NCBI GenBank assembly: GCA_022432975.1
Contig: CM039509.1
Coordinates: 18,923,760 to 18,987,759 of the forward strand
DNA from: Begonia masoniana
Taxonomy: Eukaryota > Streptophyta > Magnoliopsida > Cucurbitales > Begoniaceae
Direction: 5' to 3'
DNA: 64,000 nucleotides
This document shows positions 12,511 through 23,359 of the stretch, piece by piece. Numbering within the stretch: the stretch's first letter is position 1; every line of letters starts with the position of its first letter. Made by a program: the position numbers and the translations under genes. Under the pieces are notes generated by a model that was not told where the DNA came from, did no database searches, and saw only the letters and a program-made list of their open reading frames with translations.

Positions 12511-13139
12511 TACCACAACTCACCCGAATCTTAACTTAGTAACCATAAACCTCAAAGAGTAAAAATTATAAACTCATCTAAAATACGCATAGCGGAAGAC
12601 TCAAGCAAAACAAACCATTCATTAATCCTTAAAATCGTATTCAGACTCTAAAGACAAGCCCTTCAAATCCAAATCTCATTGTTATAAGAAATTCTGTTCT
12701 ATTTAGTCATCTGTTCATCGTAAACTTTTCTGACTTACTATGAGCATAACCAGGGAGCTTAATCGCCTATCCAGCCTTCACTGTCACACTGAGCATCCTC
12801 CGGCAACCAACTTTAAACATCATCTCTGGACTGGAAATCCTCACCTTCTAACTCTTCACCTACATCATAAGATTTAACTATAAGCGTAATGCCTAGTAAG
12901 GAATGCAACACTAACATGGATGCATAAATGTATAATTTGGAAAAATCACATGCTCATAAGTCTTTTCTTGTTCATATCTTTGCTTGTAATCATCATTCAT
13001 AGTCATGGATCATATTTGTCATTCATAGTCATGGATCATATTCATCATTCATAGTCATTGATCATATTCATCGTTCATAGTCATTGATCATATTCATCAT
13101 TCATAGTCTTTGATCATATACTTTGTTTAGGTTGTGTAG

Positions 13140-13280
13140 ATTAAGAGAGGATTTGTGCCGGTAAAGGGGGTTCGACAGTGAGTTTGATCTTGTTCCCTAC
13201 TGTGGGTCGTATTCATATGTCCCTCTTTGGACTGTGACATACGCCGAACCGCCACCAACCCTCACTTAGTCCACGTTGCA
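13140..13280 (-). ncRNA. Conserved structured block in E2 LTR leader (candidate RNA structure)
   Basis: In coding orientation GGTTCG and CGAACC can pair about 100 nt apart, with inner pairs CGTAT/ATACG and GTCC/GGAC. Nearly the same block occurs in S1 (20200-20335) and S3 (31695-31850), and related GGTT...AACC blocks occur in S4 and E5. It lies inside the candidate LTR intron. The structure is my reading by eye. Confidence 0.35.
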
Positions 13281-14130
13281 TAAATCTTATATATATATAC
13301 ATATATACATACATATCTTGTTCATGGAAAACATGCATTAAAACATTTTCTTATGCTTGAGAAACATTCATGATGCATGAACATGAGAACTTTTAACCCA
13401 TCAGACTATGACAAGGATCATATCAGAGCAGACAACTTCACATTCACTAGCAGGTCATCAAATAGTATAACTCACATCATTCATCAATCCTTCAAGTGCA
13501 AACAAGCTCATCATCATAAGGTAAACATTAGACCTCTAAGACAACCTAGTACTCCCACGATGTAGGGCTTTATTAGCCGAAAATCTTAATACATTCAGTT
13601 ACCTGGTCTCCTTAGCACTTGATCTCCTTTCTCTTCAAACTTCTTCACCTAAAACATTTACATTGCAGTAGTTAAAACAAAATCCTAATAGTTCTAATCT
13701 CAAGTTATCCTAAGATTTAATAGCTAAAGTCATTCCCGAATCCTTAGTCTAGTACCCTGTGCAGTTTGAAATCTAAATCCCAGAACAGACAGATTCGATT
13801 ATCGATTACTCAGGGTTGGTTGTTCTAAATGTCCAGATTCGATTCGATAAAAGCATTCCCACTCTCAGATTTCAAGTGTTCTTATTATTAGTCGGCCATT
13901 GGAAAATCCAAAACTCCAATGCCGAGTAGAAAACAGGGCTAACAAACTAACAGATAGCTACGTTGTCTATTGCATACCTCGGGCACAGAGTAGTCGAGTA
14001 GTGGCAGAGAAAACGATTGTCGAAGAAAGTGTGCTGAAAGCAGAGAGCAAGAGCTTGGGAGGGAAGAAATCGCCGAAAAGGAAAGTGTCAGCTACAGTGG
14101 TTCAAGTGAGGTTTAAAACATTTCCTTTTT

Positions 14131-14140
14131 CTTTATATAT
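14131..14140 (-). promoter_or_regulatory. E2 LTR TATA box
   Basis: Minus strand reads CCAATATATAAAG, giving TATATAAAG about 160 bp from the LTR 5' end. Transcription starting some 30 bp on would leave a leader of more than 2 kb inside the LTR. Confidence 0.6.
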
Positions 14141-14300
14141 TGGTCATCACCCTCCATTTTTACAACTTTGCCACCCAACCTAGTTTAAATCCACATGAAA
14201 TTAATTATTCTTGGTATAAAACTCTAAACCGTGAAGATTGAATATTTATGACCGTTAGTACAGTTAGGAAGTCACCTGGCTGAAGTTGTCGGGTGTTACA

Positions 14301-14600
14301 GGTAGTGAGCCTTGTGAAGGTCGTGGGACGATTGTACGTAGATGGTGAGCCCTGTGAGGGTCGTGAGACGATTGTATGTAGGTAGCTAGCCTGGTGAGGG
14401 TTGTGGGACAGTCATACGTATATGGTGAGCCTTGTGAGGGTTGTGAGATAGTTGTACGTAGGTAGTGAGCTTTGTAGGGATTTTGGAACGGTTGTATGTA
14501 GGTGGTGAGCCTTATGAGGGTTGTGAGATAGTTGTACGTAGGTAGTGAGCTTTGTGGGGATTTTGGAACGGTTGTATGTAGGTGGTGAGTCTGGTGGGTT
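14301..14600. repeat. 40-bp GT-rich tandem repeat
   Basis: About seven copies of a 40-bp unit with GGTAGTGAGCC and GGTTGTACGTA. The matching array in the right LTR is at 19075-19507. The segment at 14570-14600 is the uninterrupted version of the S1 insertion site. Confidence 0.88.
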
Positions 14601-15638
14601 TGTGGGTAAGTTGTGCATAGGTGGAGAGTCAGTCGTGCGTAGGTTGTAAGTTTGGTGAGGTTGTGGGTCATGGTATGTAAGTTGCGAGTCTTGCGTACGT
14701 GGTGAGTCATAAGTACGGACGTGGACGAGAAGCTGTCGATAGTTGGTCATAGTGTAGGATGTGAGTCTTGTGTGTGTTGTGGCCATTGGTACGTATGTGT
14801 ATTTGTAGTCATTGTTAGTTGTACGTTGTGAGTCTTGCATACGTGGCGGGTTGTTGGTATGAGTTGTGAGTCATGTGTAGGTTGTGGGATAGTCTTGTGT
14901 AGGTTGTAAATCTTGTGTAGGTTGCGGCCTAGTTGTGTGTATGTTATGAGTCTTGTGCAGGTTATGGGTTGTAGGTACATTTGTGATGCGATGCGGTGAG
15001 ATGATGACAATGTGTGTTGGGACCTGCATGTGTTAGGATTGCATAACTAGTTTTCATGCCTCGCGTTTATTTTCCAGCACTTTTCTTTCTAAGCTTTGAG
15101 CTTACGGTGTGTTCTGTGGTGTAGGTACTGCTGAGCTGGTGGGTGTGTACCGAGAATCTGACTAGGAGTAGGTGGCAGTAGGTGGCGTGCGACCAGGGCC
15201 CCGGTTGATGACAGTGTTAGGGCGACCCGACCCAGGATGAGCCCTAGCATGGTGTTGATGGGGAGTATGATTTTTTTTTTGTATTTTGTGGGGGTATTTG
15301 TATTTGTTGTATATAGTCATAGTTATGGGTGATATGTCACCCTATACTGTGGACTTTCTTCATTTTGGTCGATAGTATTTTCGTTCTGTTATGATGATTG
15401 TTTGGAGATTTCGTAGACTAGATAGTTGTGTAGAAGTATTCTGGATTGGTTGGGATTTATTCGTTTGCAGGTACTTAGCATTTTGGGGGCGCCATTTTTA
15501 GGCGTTACTCTGCCGAAATTTTCGGGGAGGACGTCGTGGTTCTTATTGGTTAGGATTAATGAAAAATTAGTGAGTCGTTTAGCTCAGAGTAGTCCCTGTA
15601 GCAAACCGCGAATCCGGGTGGGTTTTCGGGGCGTTACC
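14301..15638 (+). repeat. E3 5' LTR, 3' portion
   Basis: Continues from the E2 insertion point through 40-bp GT-rich repeats (14301-14600) and diverged GT-rich sequence to the conserved LTR tail; the terminal ACA is ACC here. A candidate splice acceptor GGTGTAG|GTACT lies near 15125. Minus-strand ORFs at 14264-15010 are repeat artefacts. Confidence 0.85.
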
Positions 15639-15893
15639 GTTATGGTATCAGAGCGATGGGGTCGGCGTCATTCAGTGGATTACCTAACACCGTCAGCCGC
15701 TGCTTGGGATCGTTTCGCCGACTGTAAGTATTTCTTAGAACCCTTGTGTTTTTATTTTTTAGACTTACGATAGTGTTAAGTGGTTCAAGGATAGAGAGAT
15801 ATGTCGAGGGATTTTAGAGGACATGGAGCGACAGTTTCTTGAGTCATTCGGTGCGTAAAATTTGGGGACAAAATTCTTATAAGGTGGGGAGGA
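15639..15893 (+). other. E3 internal region: primer site, splice donor, mini-ORF, polypurine tract
   Basis: The primer site TGGTATCAGAGC is exact at 15643-15654. A GACT|GTAAGTA donor-like site lies at 15724, in the same place as the pre-gag donor of relatives. A short ORF starting MSRDFRGHG (ATG near 15801) may be the last trace of gag. The tail AAATTTGGGGACAAAATTC and the tract AAGGTGGGGAGGA (15881-15893) match the 3' end of the lineage. Only sequences needed in cis for copying are kept. Confidence 0.85.
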
Positions 15894-16129
15894 TGTAATA
15901 ACCCGAAAATTTTACTGAATAAAATAGGTTGTTTTATTTAATTTAAAAGAAAAGTGAATAAATTTGGTGGAACAAATAGTTTCTAATTTAGGTTCGGGTT
16001 CCAGTGAAATTAAGCCGGGAGTTTTACTTTAAAAACAAGATTTATTGAAATTCTAAATGGTCGAAAACACGGGAGGGCAAAGCGGTAAATGATGATCTAT
16101 TAATGTTTTAATAAGATTTATTATTATGA

Positions 16130-16204
16130 TTATTATTATTATTATTATTATTATTAATTAAAACAACAGAATGGCTCGAAGGAGTCATTCTGTTGTTCGA
16201 GCCT
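16130..16204 (+). promoter_or_regulatory. ATT microsatellite and overlapping inverted repeats (E3)
   Basis: After the ATT run, arms AACAACAGAATG (16162-16173) and CATTCTGTTGTT (16186-16197) form a 12-bp stem. A second pair, GGCTCGAA (16173-16180) and TTCGAGCC (16197-16204), overlaps it, so the two stems could not both form as simple hairpins. The place, about 270 bp into the LTR, fits a transcription start region. Confidence 0.55.
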
Positions 16205-17099
16205 TCGGTGCTCGCGATCGGAGGAGGCGGGGGAGGGACGAGAAATGCCGGCGATTCCTCGCCGTTTTCAGGCCAGACGACGGTGGGGTTTCAGGGCTGC
16301 CATTTCCGGCCGTCTCCGCGCACAAACCGAATGGTAAGCCTTCCCCTTCCTGTTCCCCTGTTTCGGTTCTGTTTGTGGCCGAGGGTGATGAGCAAGTTTG
16401 GGCTCCGATCACCGGCCGTTTTTGGGCGTTCTTAGCTCGAGATTGCCGGACATTAGGCCGGCTTTACTCGCCTGGCCGTGAGGAGCCCATTTTGGGCGAA
16501 AAACCAGCAAGCCCGATTTGAGCATTTTAGTTTTTGGTGTGTGTAGCCTCATGATTTTGGTTAGTTTATGTTAATTAGGTATGAGGGGGATTGATTGGTG
16601 AGGAAATTGGTGTGAATGGATGAAAAACCATAAAAGGGAAAAATTTCGATTTAGGGCAGAATTGGGTTTTTGCCATTTTGACCTAGCTACGGTTGTTTGT
16701 TTTAAAATTCCTTTTGGAAGGTTAAAATAGGTTATTAGAGGAGTACGTGGCTGCTGGAATCGTTCGATTCCGATAACAAACATGAAAGTTATGCACATTT
16801 GAAGTTTAGGGTCGGTTTTTACCGAACCCAAATTAGTGGCCCGTTTAGTCAGGTTTTAGTTGGATTAGGCTAGAAATAGTAGTTTGAGAATAATTGGTGA
16901 ATGTAAGATTGATTTTGATGAAGTTTGAATTTTTGTCGTAGGTCGAGCCGTAGGTGGACAAGAAACTGAACATTCTCAGCAAGTTAGGACGCCAGGTAAG
17001 TAGTAGTGTGGGTGTAATGCTTGAGATTCGCCCAGAAGGGCCTACATCACAGTTGGTTGCGTGTTGTGAGTCGTAAACACGTTTTGAGTAGTCTGTATG

Positions 17100-19010
17100 T
17101 GATGTGCTCCGTGAATTCCTAGTGGGACTCGGGCCGGAGGTGATGTGCTCTGCGAATTCCGAGTGGGACTCGGGCCGGAGGTGGTGTGCTCCGCAAATTC
17201 CAAGTGGGACTCGGGCCAGAGGTGGTGTGCTCTGTGAATTCCCAGTGGGACTCAGGCCAGAGGTGGTGTGCTCCGCGAATTCCGAGTTAGACTCGGGCAG
17301 GAGGTGATGTGCTCCGTGAATTCCCAGTGGGACTCGGGCCGGAGGTGATGTGCTCCGCGAATTCCGAGTGAGACTCGGGCTGGAGGTGATGTGCTCCGTG
17401 AATTTCGAGTGGGACTTGGGCCGGAGGTGATGTACTCCGCGAATTCCGAGTGGGACTCGGGCCGGAGGTGATGTGCTCCGCGAATTTCGAGTGAGACTCG
17501 GGCCGGAGGTGAAGTGCTCCGCGAATTTCGGGAGGACTCGGGCCGGAGGTGATGTGCTCTGTGAATTCAGAGTGGGACTCGGGCCGGAGGTGATGTGCTC
17601 CGCGAATTTCGAGTGGGAATCGGGCCGAGGTGATGTGCTCTGCGAATTTCGAGTGGGACTCGGGCAGGAGGTGATGTGCTCTGCGAATTCGAGTGGGACT
17701 CGGGCCGGAGGTGGTGTGCTCCGCAAATTCCAAGTGGGACTCGGGCCAGAGGTGGTGTGCTCTGTGAATTCCCAGTGGGACTCGGGCCGGAGGTGATGTG
17801 CTCCGCGAATTCCGAGTTAGACTCGGGCAGGAGGTGATGTGCTCCGTGGAATTTCCAGTGGGACTTGGGCCGGAGGTGATGTGCTCCGCGAATTCCGAGT
17901 GAGACTCGGGCGGAGGTGATGTGCTCCGTGAATTCGAGTGGGACTCGGGCCGGAGGTGATGTGCTCCGCGAATTCGAGTGGGACTCGGCCGGAGGTGATG
18001 TGCTCCGCGAATTCGAGTGGGACTCGGGCCGGAGGTGAAGTGCTCCGCGAATTTCGGGAGGACTCGGGCCGGAGGTGATGTGCTCTGGGAATTCAGAGTG
18101 GGACTCGGGCGGAGGTGATGTGCTCCGCGAATTGCGAGTGGGAATCGGGCGGAGGTGATGTGCTCTGCGAATTTCGAGTGGGACTCGGGCAGGAGGTGAT
18201 GTGCTCTGCGAATTCGAGTGGGACTCGGGCCGGAGGTGGTGTGCTCCGCAAATTCCAAGTGGGACTCGGGCCAGAGGTGGTGTGCTCTGCGAATTCCGAG
18301 TGGGACTCGAGCCGGAGGTGGTGTGCTCCGCGAATTCCGAGTTAGACTCGGGCAGGAGGTGATGTGCTCTGTGAATTCAGAGTGGGACTCGGGCGGAGGT
18401 GATGTGCTCCGCGAATTCCGAGTGGGACTCGGGCGGAGGTGATGTGCTCCGCGAATTCGAGTGGGACTTGGGCCGGAGGTGATGTGCTCCGCGAATTCGA
18501 GTGGGACTCGGGCCGGAGGTGATGTGCTCCGCGAATTTCGAGTGAGACTCGGGCCGGAGGTGAAGTGCTCCGCGAATTTCGGGAGGACTCGGGCCGGAGG
18601 TGATGTGCTCTGTGAATTCAGAGTGGGACTCGGGCCGGAGGTGATGTGCTCCGCGAATTTCGAGTGGGAATCGGGCCGGAGGTGATGTGCTCTGCGAATT
18701 TCGAGTGGGACTCAGGCCGGAGGTGATGTGCTCTGCGAATTCCGAGTGGGACTCGGGCAGGAGGATATGTGCTCTGCGAATTTCGAGTGGCACTCGGGCC
18801 GGAGGTGATGTGCTCCGCGAATTCCGAGTGGGACTCGGGCCGGAGGTGATGTGCTCCGCGAATTTCGAGTGGGACTCGGGCCGGAGGTGGTGTGCTCTGC
18901 GAATTTCGAGTGGGACTCGAGCCGGAGGTGGTGTGCTATGCGAATTCCGAGTGGGACTCGGGCCGGAGGTGGTGTGCTCCGCGAATTCCGAGTGAGACTC
19001 AGGCCGAAGG
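17100..19010. repeat. 41-bp satellite with ~530-bp higher-order repeat, inside an LTR
   Basis: About 46 copies of a 41-bp unit containing GTGCTCCGCGAATTC and GGGACTCGGGCC. Variant units recur in the same order: a GCAAATTCCAAG variant at about 17178, 17708 and 18236, and a GGTGAAGTGCTCC variant at about 17509, 18036 and 18559, giving a period near 525-530 bp (13 units). Lack of stop codons in this GC-rich repeat yields ORFs up to 323 aa on the minus strand, which are artefacts. Confidence 0.92.
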
Positions 19011-19074
19011 AGGTAAGCAGGTTAAGGGTCGTAGATACGTATGTGATGGGAAGTCGTCGGTAGTTGGTCAGTAT

Positions 19075-19507
19075 GTATGCAGTGAGCCTTGTGAGGGTTG
19101 TGGGATAGTTGTACGTTGATGGTGAGCCTTGTGAGGGTTGTGTGACGGTTGTACGTAGATGGTGAGCCTTGTGAGGGTGGTGGGACGGTTGTACGTAGGT
19201 AGTGAGCCTTGGGAGGGTTGTGGGACGGTTGTACGTAAATGGTGAGCCTTGTGAGGGTCGTGGGACGGTTGTATGTAGGTAGTGAGCCTGGTGAGGGTTG
19301 TGGGACAGTCATACGTATGTGGTGAGCCTTGTGAGGGTTGTGAGATAATTGTACGTAGGTAGTGAGCTTTGTGGGGATTTTGGAACGGTTGTATGTAGGT
19401 GGTGAGTCTGGTGGGTTTGTGGGTAAGTTGTGCGTAGGTGGAGAGAGATAGTTGTACGTAGGTAGTGAGCTTTGTGGGGATTTTGGAACGGTTGTATGTA
19501 GGTGGTG
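19075..19507. repeat. 40-bp GT-rich tandem repeat, right LTR copy
   Basis: About ten imperfect units with GTGAGCCTTGTGAGGGT and GTTGTACGTA; ends in TGGTG, the duplicated target of S1. Confidence 0.88.
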
Positions 19508-21800
19508 TGTAACACCCGAGTCAACGGCCATGTGATTTTCTTAACTGTACTAACGGTCATAAATAAATAATTTTTACAGTTTAGGACTTATACCAAGAAT
19601 AATTAATTACATGTGGATCTAAACTAGGTTGAGTGGCAAAGTTGTAATAATGGAGGATTGAGGCCAGTATTTAAAGAAAAAGGAAAAGATTTAAACCTCA
19701 TTTAAACCACTGCAGCCGACACCACCCTTTCCGGCGATTTCTTCTCTCGCAAGTCCTTACTCTCTACTATCAGAAAACTCTCCTCGACGGCCGGTTTCTT
19801 CCGCCACCACTCGACCACTCTGCGCCTGAGGTATGCATTAGACAATGTGGCTATTTGTTAGTTTATTAGCCCTGTTTTCAGCTCTGTATTGAAGTTTGGA
19901 TTCTTCAATGGCCGAATATTAATAAGAACATTTTGAAACCCGAGACTGGTAATATCATTCCGAATCGATTCTGGACATTTAAAACAACCAACCCTGAGTT
20001 ATCGTTATCGAATCCGTCTGTTTTGATTTTTGAATTTCAGGTTACATTGAGTTTGTCTTTTTTCATAGTTTGATGAGTTAAAAAGTTCTCGTGTTCATGC
20101 ATCATGAATGTTTCTCAAGCATAAGAAAATGTTTTAACGCATGTTTTCCATGAACAAGATATGTATGTATATAAATATATATATAAGACTTATGCAACGT
20201 GGATTAAGTGAGGGTTGGGGAAGGTTCGGCGTATGTCACAGTCCAAAGAAGGACATATGAATACGACCCGCAGTAGGGAACAAGATCAAACTCACTGTCG
20301 AACCCCCTTTACCGGCACAAATTCTCTCTTGATCCACACAACCTAAACAAAGAATATGATCAATGACCATGAATGATGAATATGATCAATGATCATGAAT
20401 GATGAATATGATCAATGACTATGAATGATGAATATGATCAATGATTATGAATGATGATTTTGATCCATGACTATGAATGATGATTACGAGCAAAGACATG
20501 AACAAGAAAAGACTTATGAGCATGTGATTTTCCAAATTATGCATTCATGCATCCATGTTAGTGTTGCATTCCTTACTAAGCATTAGGCTTATAGTTTAAA
20601 CCTTATGATGTAGGTGACGAGTTTTCAGGTGAGGAACTCAAGGTCAATGAAGATGTCTAAGCTTGGTTGCTGGAGGATGCTCAGTGTGACAGTGAAGGCT
20701 GGATAGGCGATCAAGTTCCCTTGTTATACCCATAGTAAGTCGGAGAAGTTTATAATAAACAGATGACTAAGTAGAATAGAATTTACTTATAACAAGGAGA
20801 TTCGGATTTTTAATGGATTGACTTCAGAGTCTGTTAACGATTTTAAGGATCATTGAATGGTCTGTTTTGCTTAAGCCTTCCGCTATGTATATCTTGTATG
20901 GGATATGGTTTTCACTCATTAGGGTTTATAATTCCCAGGTTAAGATTTGGGTGAGTTGTAGTATTTTCTGTCGGATGAGGTTGTTTGATGATCATAGTGT
21001 TTTAATGCCATAAGATAGAAGCTGGATGAGGCATTCATCCGGCTGACGTCATCGGCAGATGTAGAGTGTTTAGCCATCGGATGATGAAAGTGCTATTTTG
21101 TCGTCTAGCGATAGGCAGATGTAGAGTGTTAGCCATCGGATGATGAAAGTGCCATTTTGTCATCTAGCGATCGGCAGATGTAGAGTGTTTAGCCATCGGA
21201 TGATGAAAGTGCTATTTTGTCGTCTAGCGATCGGCAGATGTAGAGTGTTAGCCATCGGATGATGAAAGTGCCATTTTGTCGTCTAGCGATCGGCAGATAT
21301 AGAGTGTTTAGCCATCGGAAGAGGTGAGGGTTTCCTTGTCGTTTAGTGACCGGGTCATGTTTTAATTATGCACGTGGGGAGCACATGTCCATCGGATGAT
21401 ATAGAGCTTGTAAGCTGTCGGAAGACGTCATAGATGAACACGTGAATATCACATGTCTATCGGTGGATGTTTTAAATTTGTCAACTGAGATGCACGTGAT
21501 CGTCGGTCGATGCGAGTATTCGCATCTGCCGTTGGGTGTTTAAATGAGTCATGAGAGGTGCACGTGCCATCCGGAAGATGCAATGTCTATCTGTTGATGT
21601 ATGCAGACCCATGCAACTTCTACGTCGAATGGAAGCATGTACGAGGGACTAACTTTCCAACCATTAAGTTGAAGTCTTTAAGCCTGTTAGGTATACTGTT
21701 ATAAAGAAAAAAAAAGGGAGAAGGAGAAAAGAGTTCAAATATGAGTTAAAGTTTTATGAAAAGTCAAGAATTTCGTGGCGATCCTCCCCGGGTCGTTACA
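19508..21800 (+). mobile_element. S1: solo LTR of the E2 family, TSD TGGTG
   Basis: Starts TGTAACACCC and ends GGTCGTTACA, the reverse complement of the E2-type LTR ends, so it is plus-oriented. TGGTG flanks it at 19503-19507 and 21801-21805, and the uninterrupted site reads GGTGGTGAGTCTGG at about 14580. It has no internal region and so is a solo LTR from unequal recombination. Branch and acceptor sequences (GATGTAG|GTGA near 20614) are kept, but I do not find the usual donor, so that part seems deleted or diverged. Confidence 0.93.
21040..21345. repeat. ~61-bp tandem repeat in S1
   Basis: About five units with GCCATCGGATGATGAAAGTG and CGTCTAGCGAT, the reverse complement of the E2 LTR repeat. 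Alternating TGCTATTTTG and TGCCATTTTG variants show the same two-unit alternation. Confidence 0.88.
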
Positions 21801-22853
21801 TGGTGAGTCTGGTGGGTTTGTGTGTAAGTTGTGCGTAGGTGGAGAGTCAGTCGTGCGTAGGTTGTAAGTTTGGTGAGGTTGTTGGTCATGGTATGTAAGT
21901 TGCGAGTCTTGCGTACGTGGTGAGTCGTAAGTACGGACGTGGACAAGAAGCTGTCGATAGTTGGTCATAGTGTAGGATGTGAGTCTTGTGTGTGTTGTGG
22001 CCCTTGGTACGTATGTGTATTTGTAGTCATTGTTAGTTGTACGTTGTGAGTCTCGCATACGTGGCGGGTTGTGGGTATGAGTTGTGAGTCCTGTGTAGGT
22101 TGTGGGATAGTCTTGTGTAGGTTGTGAATCTTGTGTAGGTTGCGGCCTAGTTGTGTGTATGTTATGAGTCTTGTGCAGGTTATGGGTTGTAGGTACATTT
22201 GTGATGCGATGCGGTGAGATGATGACAACGTGTGTAGGGACCTGCATGTGTTAGGATTGCATAACTAGTTTTCATGCCTCATGTTTATTTTCCAGCACTT
22301 TACTTGCTAAGCTTTGAGCTTACGGTATGTTCTGTGGTGTAGGTATTGCTGAACTTGTGGGTGTGTACCGAGAATCTGACTAGGAGTAGGTGGCAGTAGG
22401 TGGCATGCGACCAGGGCCCCGGTTGATGACAGTGTTAGGGCGACCCGACCCAGGATGAGCCATAGCGTGGTGTTGATGGGGAGTATGATTTTTTTGTATT
22501 TTGTGGGGGTATTTGTACTTGTTGTATATAGTCATAGTTATGGGTGATATGTCACCCTATACTGTGGACTTTCTTCATTTTGGTCGATAGTATTTTCGTT
22601 CTGTTATGATGATTGTTTGGAGATTTCGTAAACTAGATAGTTGTGTAGAAGTATTCTGGATTGGTTGGGATTTATTCGTTTGCAGGTACTTAGCATTTTG
22701 GGGGCGCCATTTTTAGGCGTTACTCTACCGAAATTTTCGGGGAGGACGTCATGGTGCTTATTGGTTAGGATTAAGGAAAAATTAGTGAGTCATTTAGCTC
22801 AGAGTAGTCCCTGTAGCGAACCGCGAATCCGAGTGGGTTTTCGGGACGTTACA

Positions 22854-23359
22854 CGGTGACCCCAGTTCTTAAAATTAGGGCGGAGAACGAGGGTCATTGC
22901 CCCAGAACGGGAGGGGGGGGGGGGGGGGGGGGGGTAAAAAATCGCTGAAAATTTTGATTTCCTCTCGGCCCTTACCACGATTCCAACACAAAATTCGACC
23001 ATTTTAGGACCCTTCCGTGTTGATTTGCCTATCCCTAATCCTTGCATTCCAATATTATCAAAAATTCCCACAAATCCAAGCCCTAAATCATCAAATTTTC
23101 CAAATCCCAAATTCAATCTAAATCGCCAAATTTCCCTCAAATGACACTTAAATTGACGATTAAAAGAAAAGTTGCCCCATCACAAGGAAGTCTGTCACAA
23201 TGTGGCCCTACCAATCGGCCTCCGCCAAATTGCCCATCATTGTTACAAGGAGGACCATTTTAAGGGGGTTCGACAAACCGGCCACCGTCATCACAAGGTG
23301 CTCCATATGAAGTGCGACAACTGTAAACTAGGTATATTTTGAATGAATTTCCAAATTAG
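22854..23359. other. Left arm of the MULE unit, with poly-G run
   Basis: Begins right after E3. It has GAGAACGAGGGTCATTGCCCC and AGAACGGGAGG units like those at 53400-53900, then a poly-G run at about 22911-22934, then AT-rich DNA up to the plus-strand ORF. No gene seen; the 113-aa minus-strand ORF covering the poly-G is not supported. Confidence 0.5.

Larger units (their letters stand above)
8141..14300 (-). mobile_element. E2: Tekay-like Ty3/gypsy element, 5' part
   Basis: Reads on the minus strand: 5' LTR 11853-14300, primer site 11837-11848, gag, protease, RT, RNase H and the beginning of integrase, which is cut at 8141 by E1. The rest of E2 lies left of the window. The right flank (GGTAG at 14301) is E3 LTR sequence, so E2 inserted into E3. 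Two in-frame stops (TGA at 8906-8908, TAG at 10220-10222) and the E1 insertion make it inactive. Confidence 0.9.
11853..14300 (-). repeat. E2 5' LTR, 2448 bp
   Basis: Begins TGTAACGACCC and ends GGGTGTTACA. In coding orientation it has a CCAAT-TATA pair near 14140, a candidate intron (donor 13602, acceptor 12860), a conserved structured block (about 13140-13280) and a tandem array (12120-12510). The small plus-strand ORFs in it (13377, 13899) are antisense and not supported. S1 is a solo LTR of the same family in the opposite orientation. Confidence 0.92.
14301..22853 (+). mobile_element. E3: long-LTR element with 255-bp internal region
   Basis: Left LTR tail (14301-15638), primer site, 255-bp internal region, polypurine tract, then right LTR (15894-22853, including S1). 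E2 interrupts the left LTR, so the 5' end of E3 is off-window. Nearly all coding sequence is absent, so it would depend on proteins made by relatives. S2 at 47164-50526 is a solo LTR of the same family, so the family has moved more than once. Confidence 0.88.
15894..22853 (+). repeat. E3 3' LTR, 4662 bp without S1
   Basis: Starts TGTAATAACCC after the polypurine tract and ends GGGACGTTACA. It holds an ATT run and hairpin (16130-16204), a candidate splice donor CCAG|GTAAG at 16996, the 41-bp satellite (17100-19010), the 40-bp array, S1, and an acceptor GTGTAG|GTATT at 22342. It is about 1.3 kb longer than S2, mostly because of the satellite. ORFs at 16171-16521 and 22641-22859 are judged not real. 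Confidence 0.88.

Noticed and set aside
14264..15010. Thr/His-rich ORFs (also 19022-19560, 21735-22247, 48691-49005)
   Set aside because: Complement of GT-rich tandem repeats in E3-family LTRs; repeat artefacts.
16171..16521. 116-aa sense ORF at the likely start of the E3 transcript
   Set aside because: Its ATG is in the hairpin loop side and is absent from S2 and E1, so the reading frame is not conserved.
16845..19000. Long ORFs of 293 and 323 aa on the minus strand, and several on the plus strand, with a repeating EFAEHITSGPSPT pattern
   Set aside because: They follow the 41-bp satellite, which has few stops in any frame; the unit is not a multiple of three and all frames give similar pseudo-proteins.
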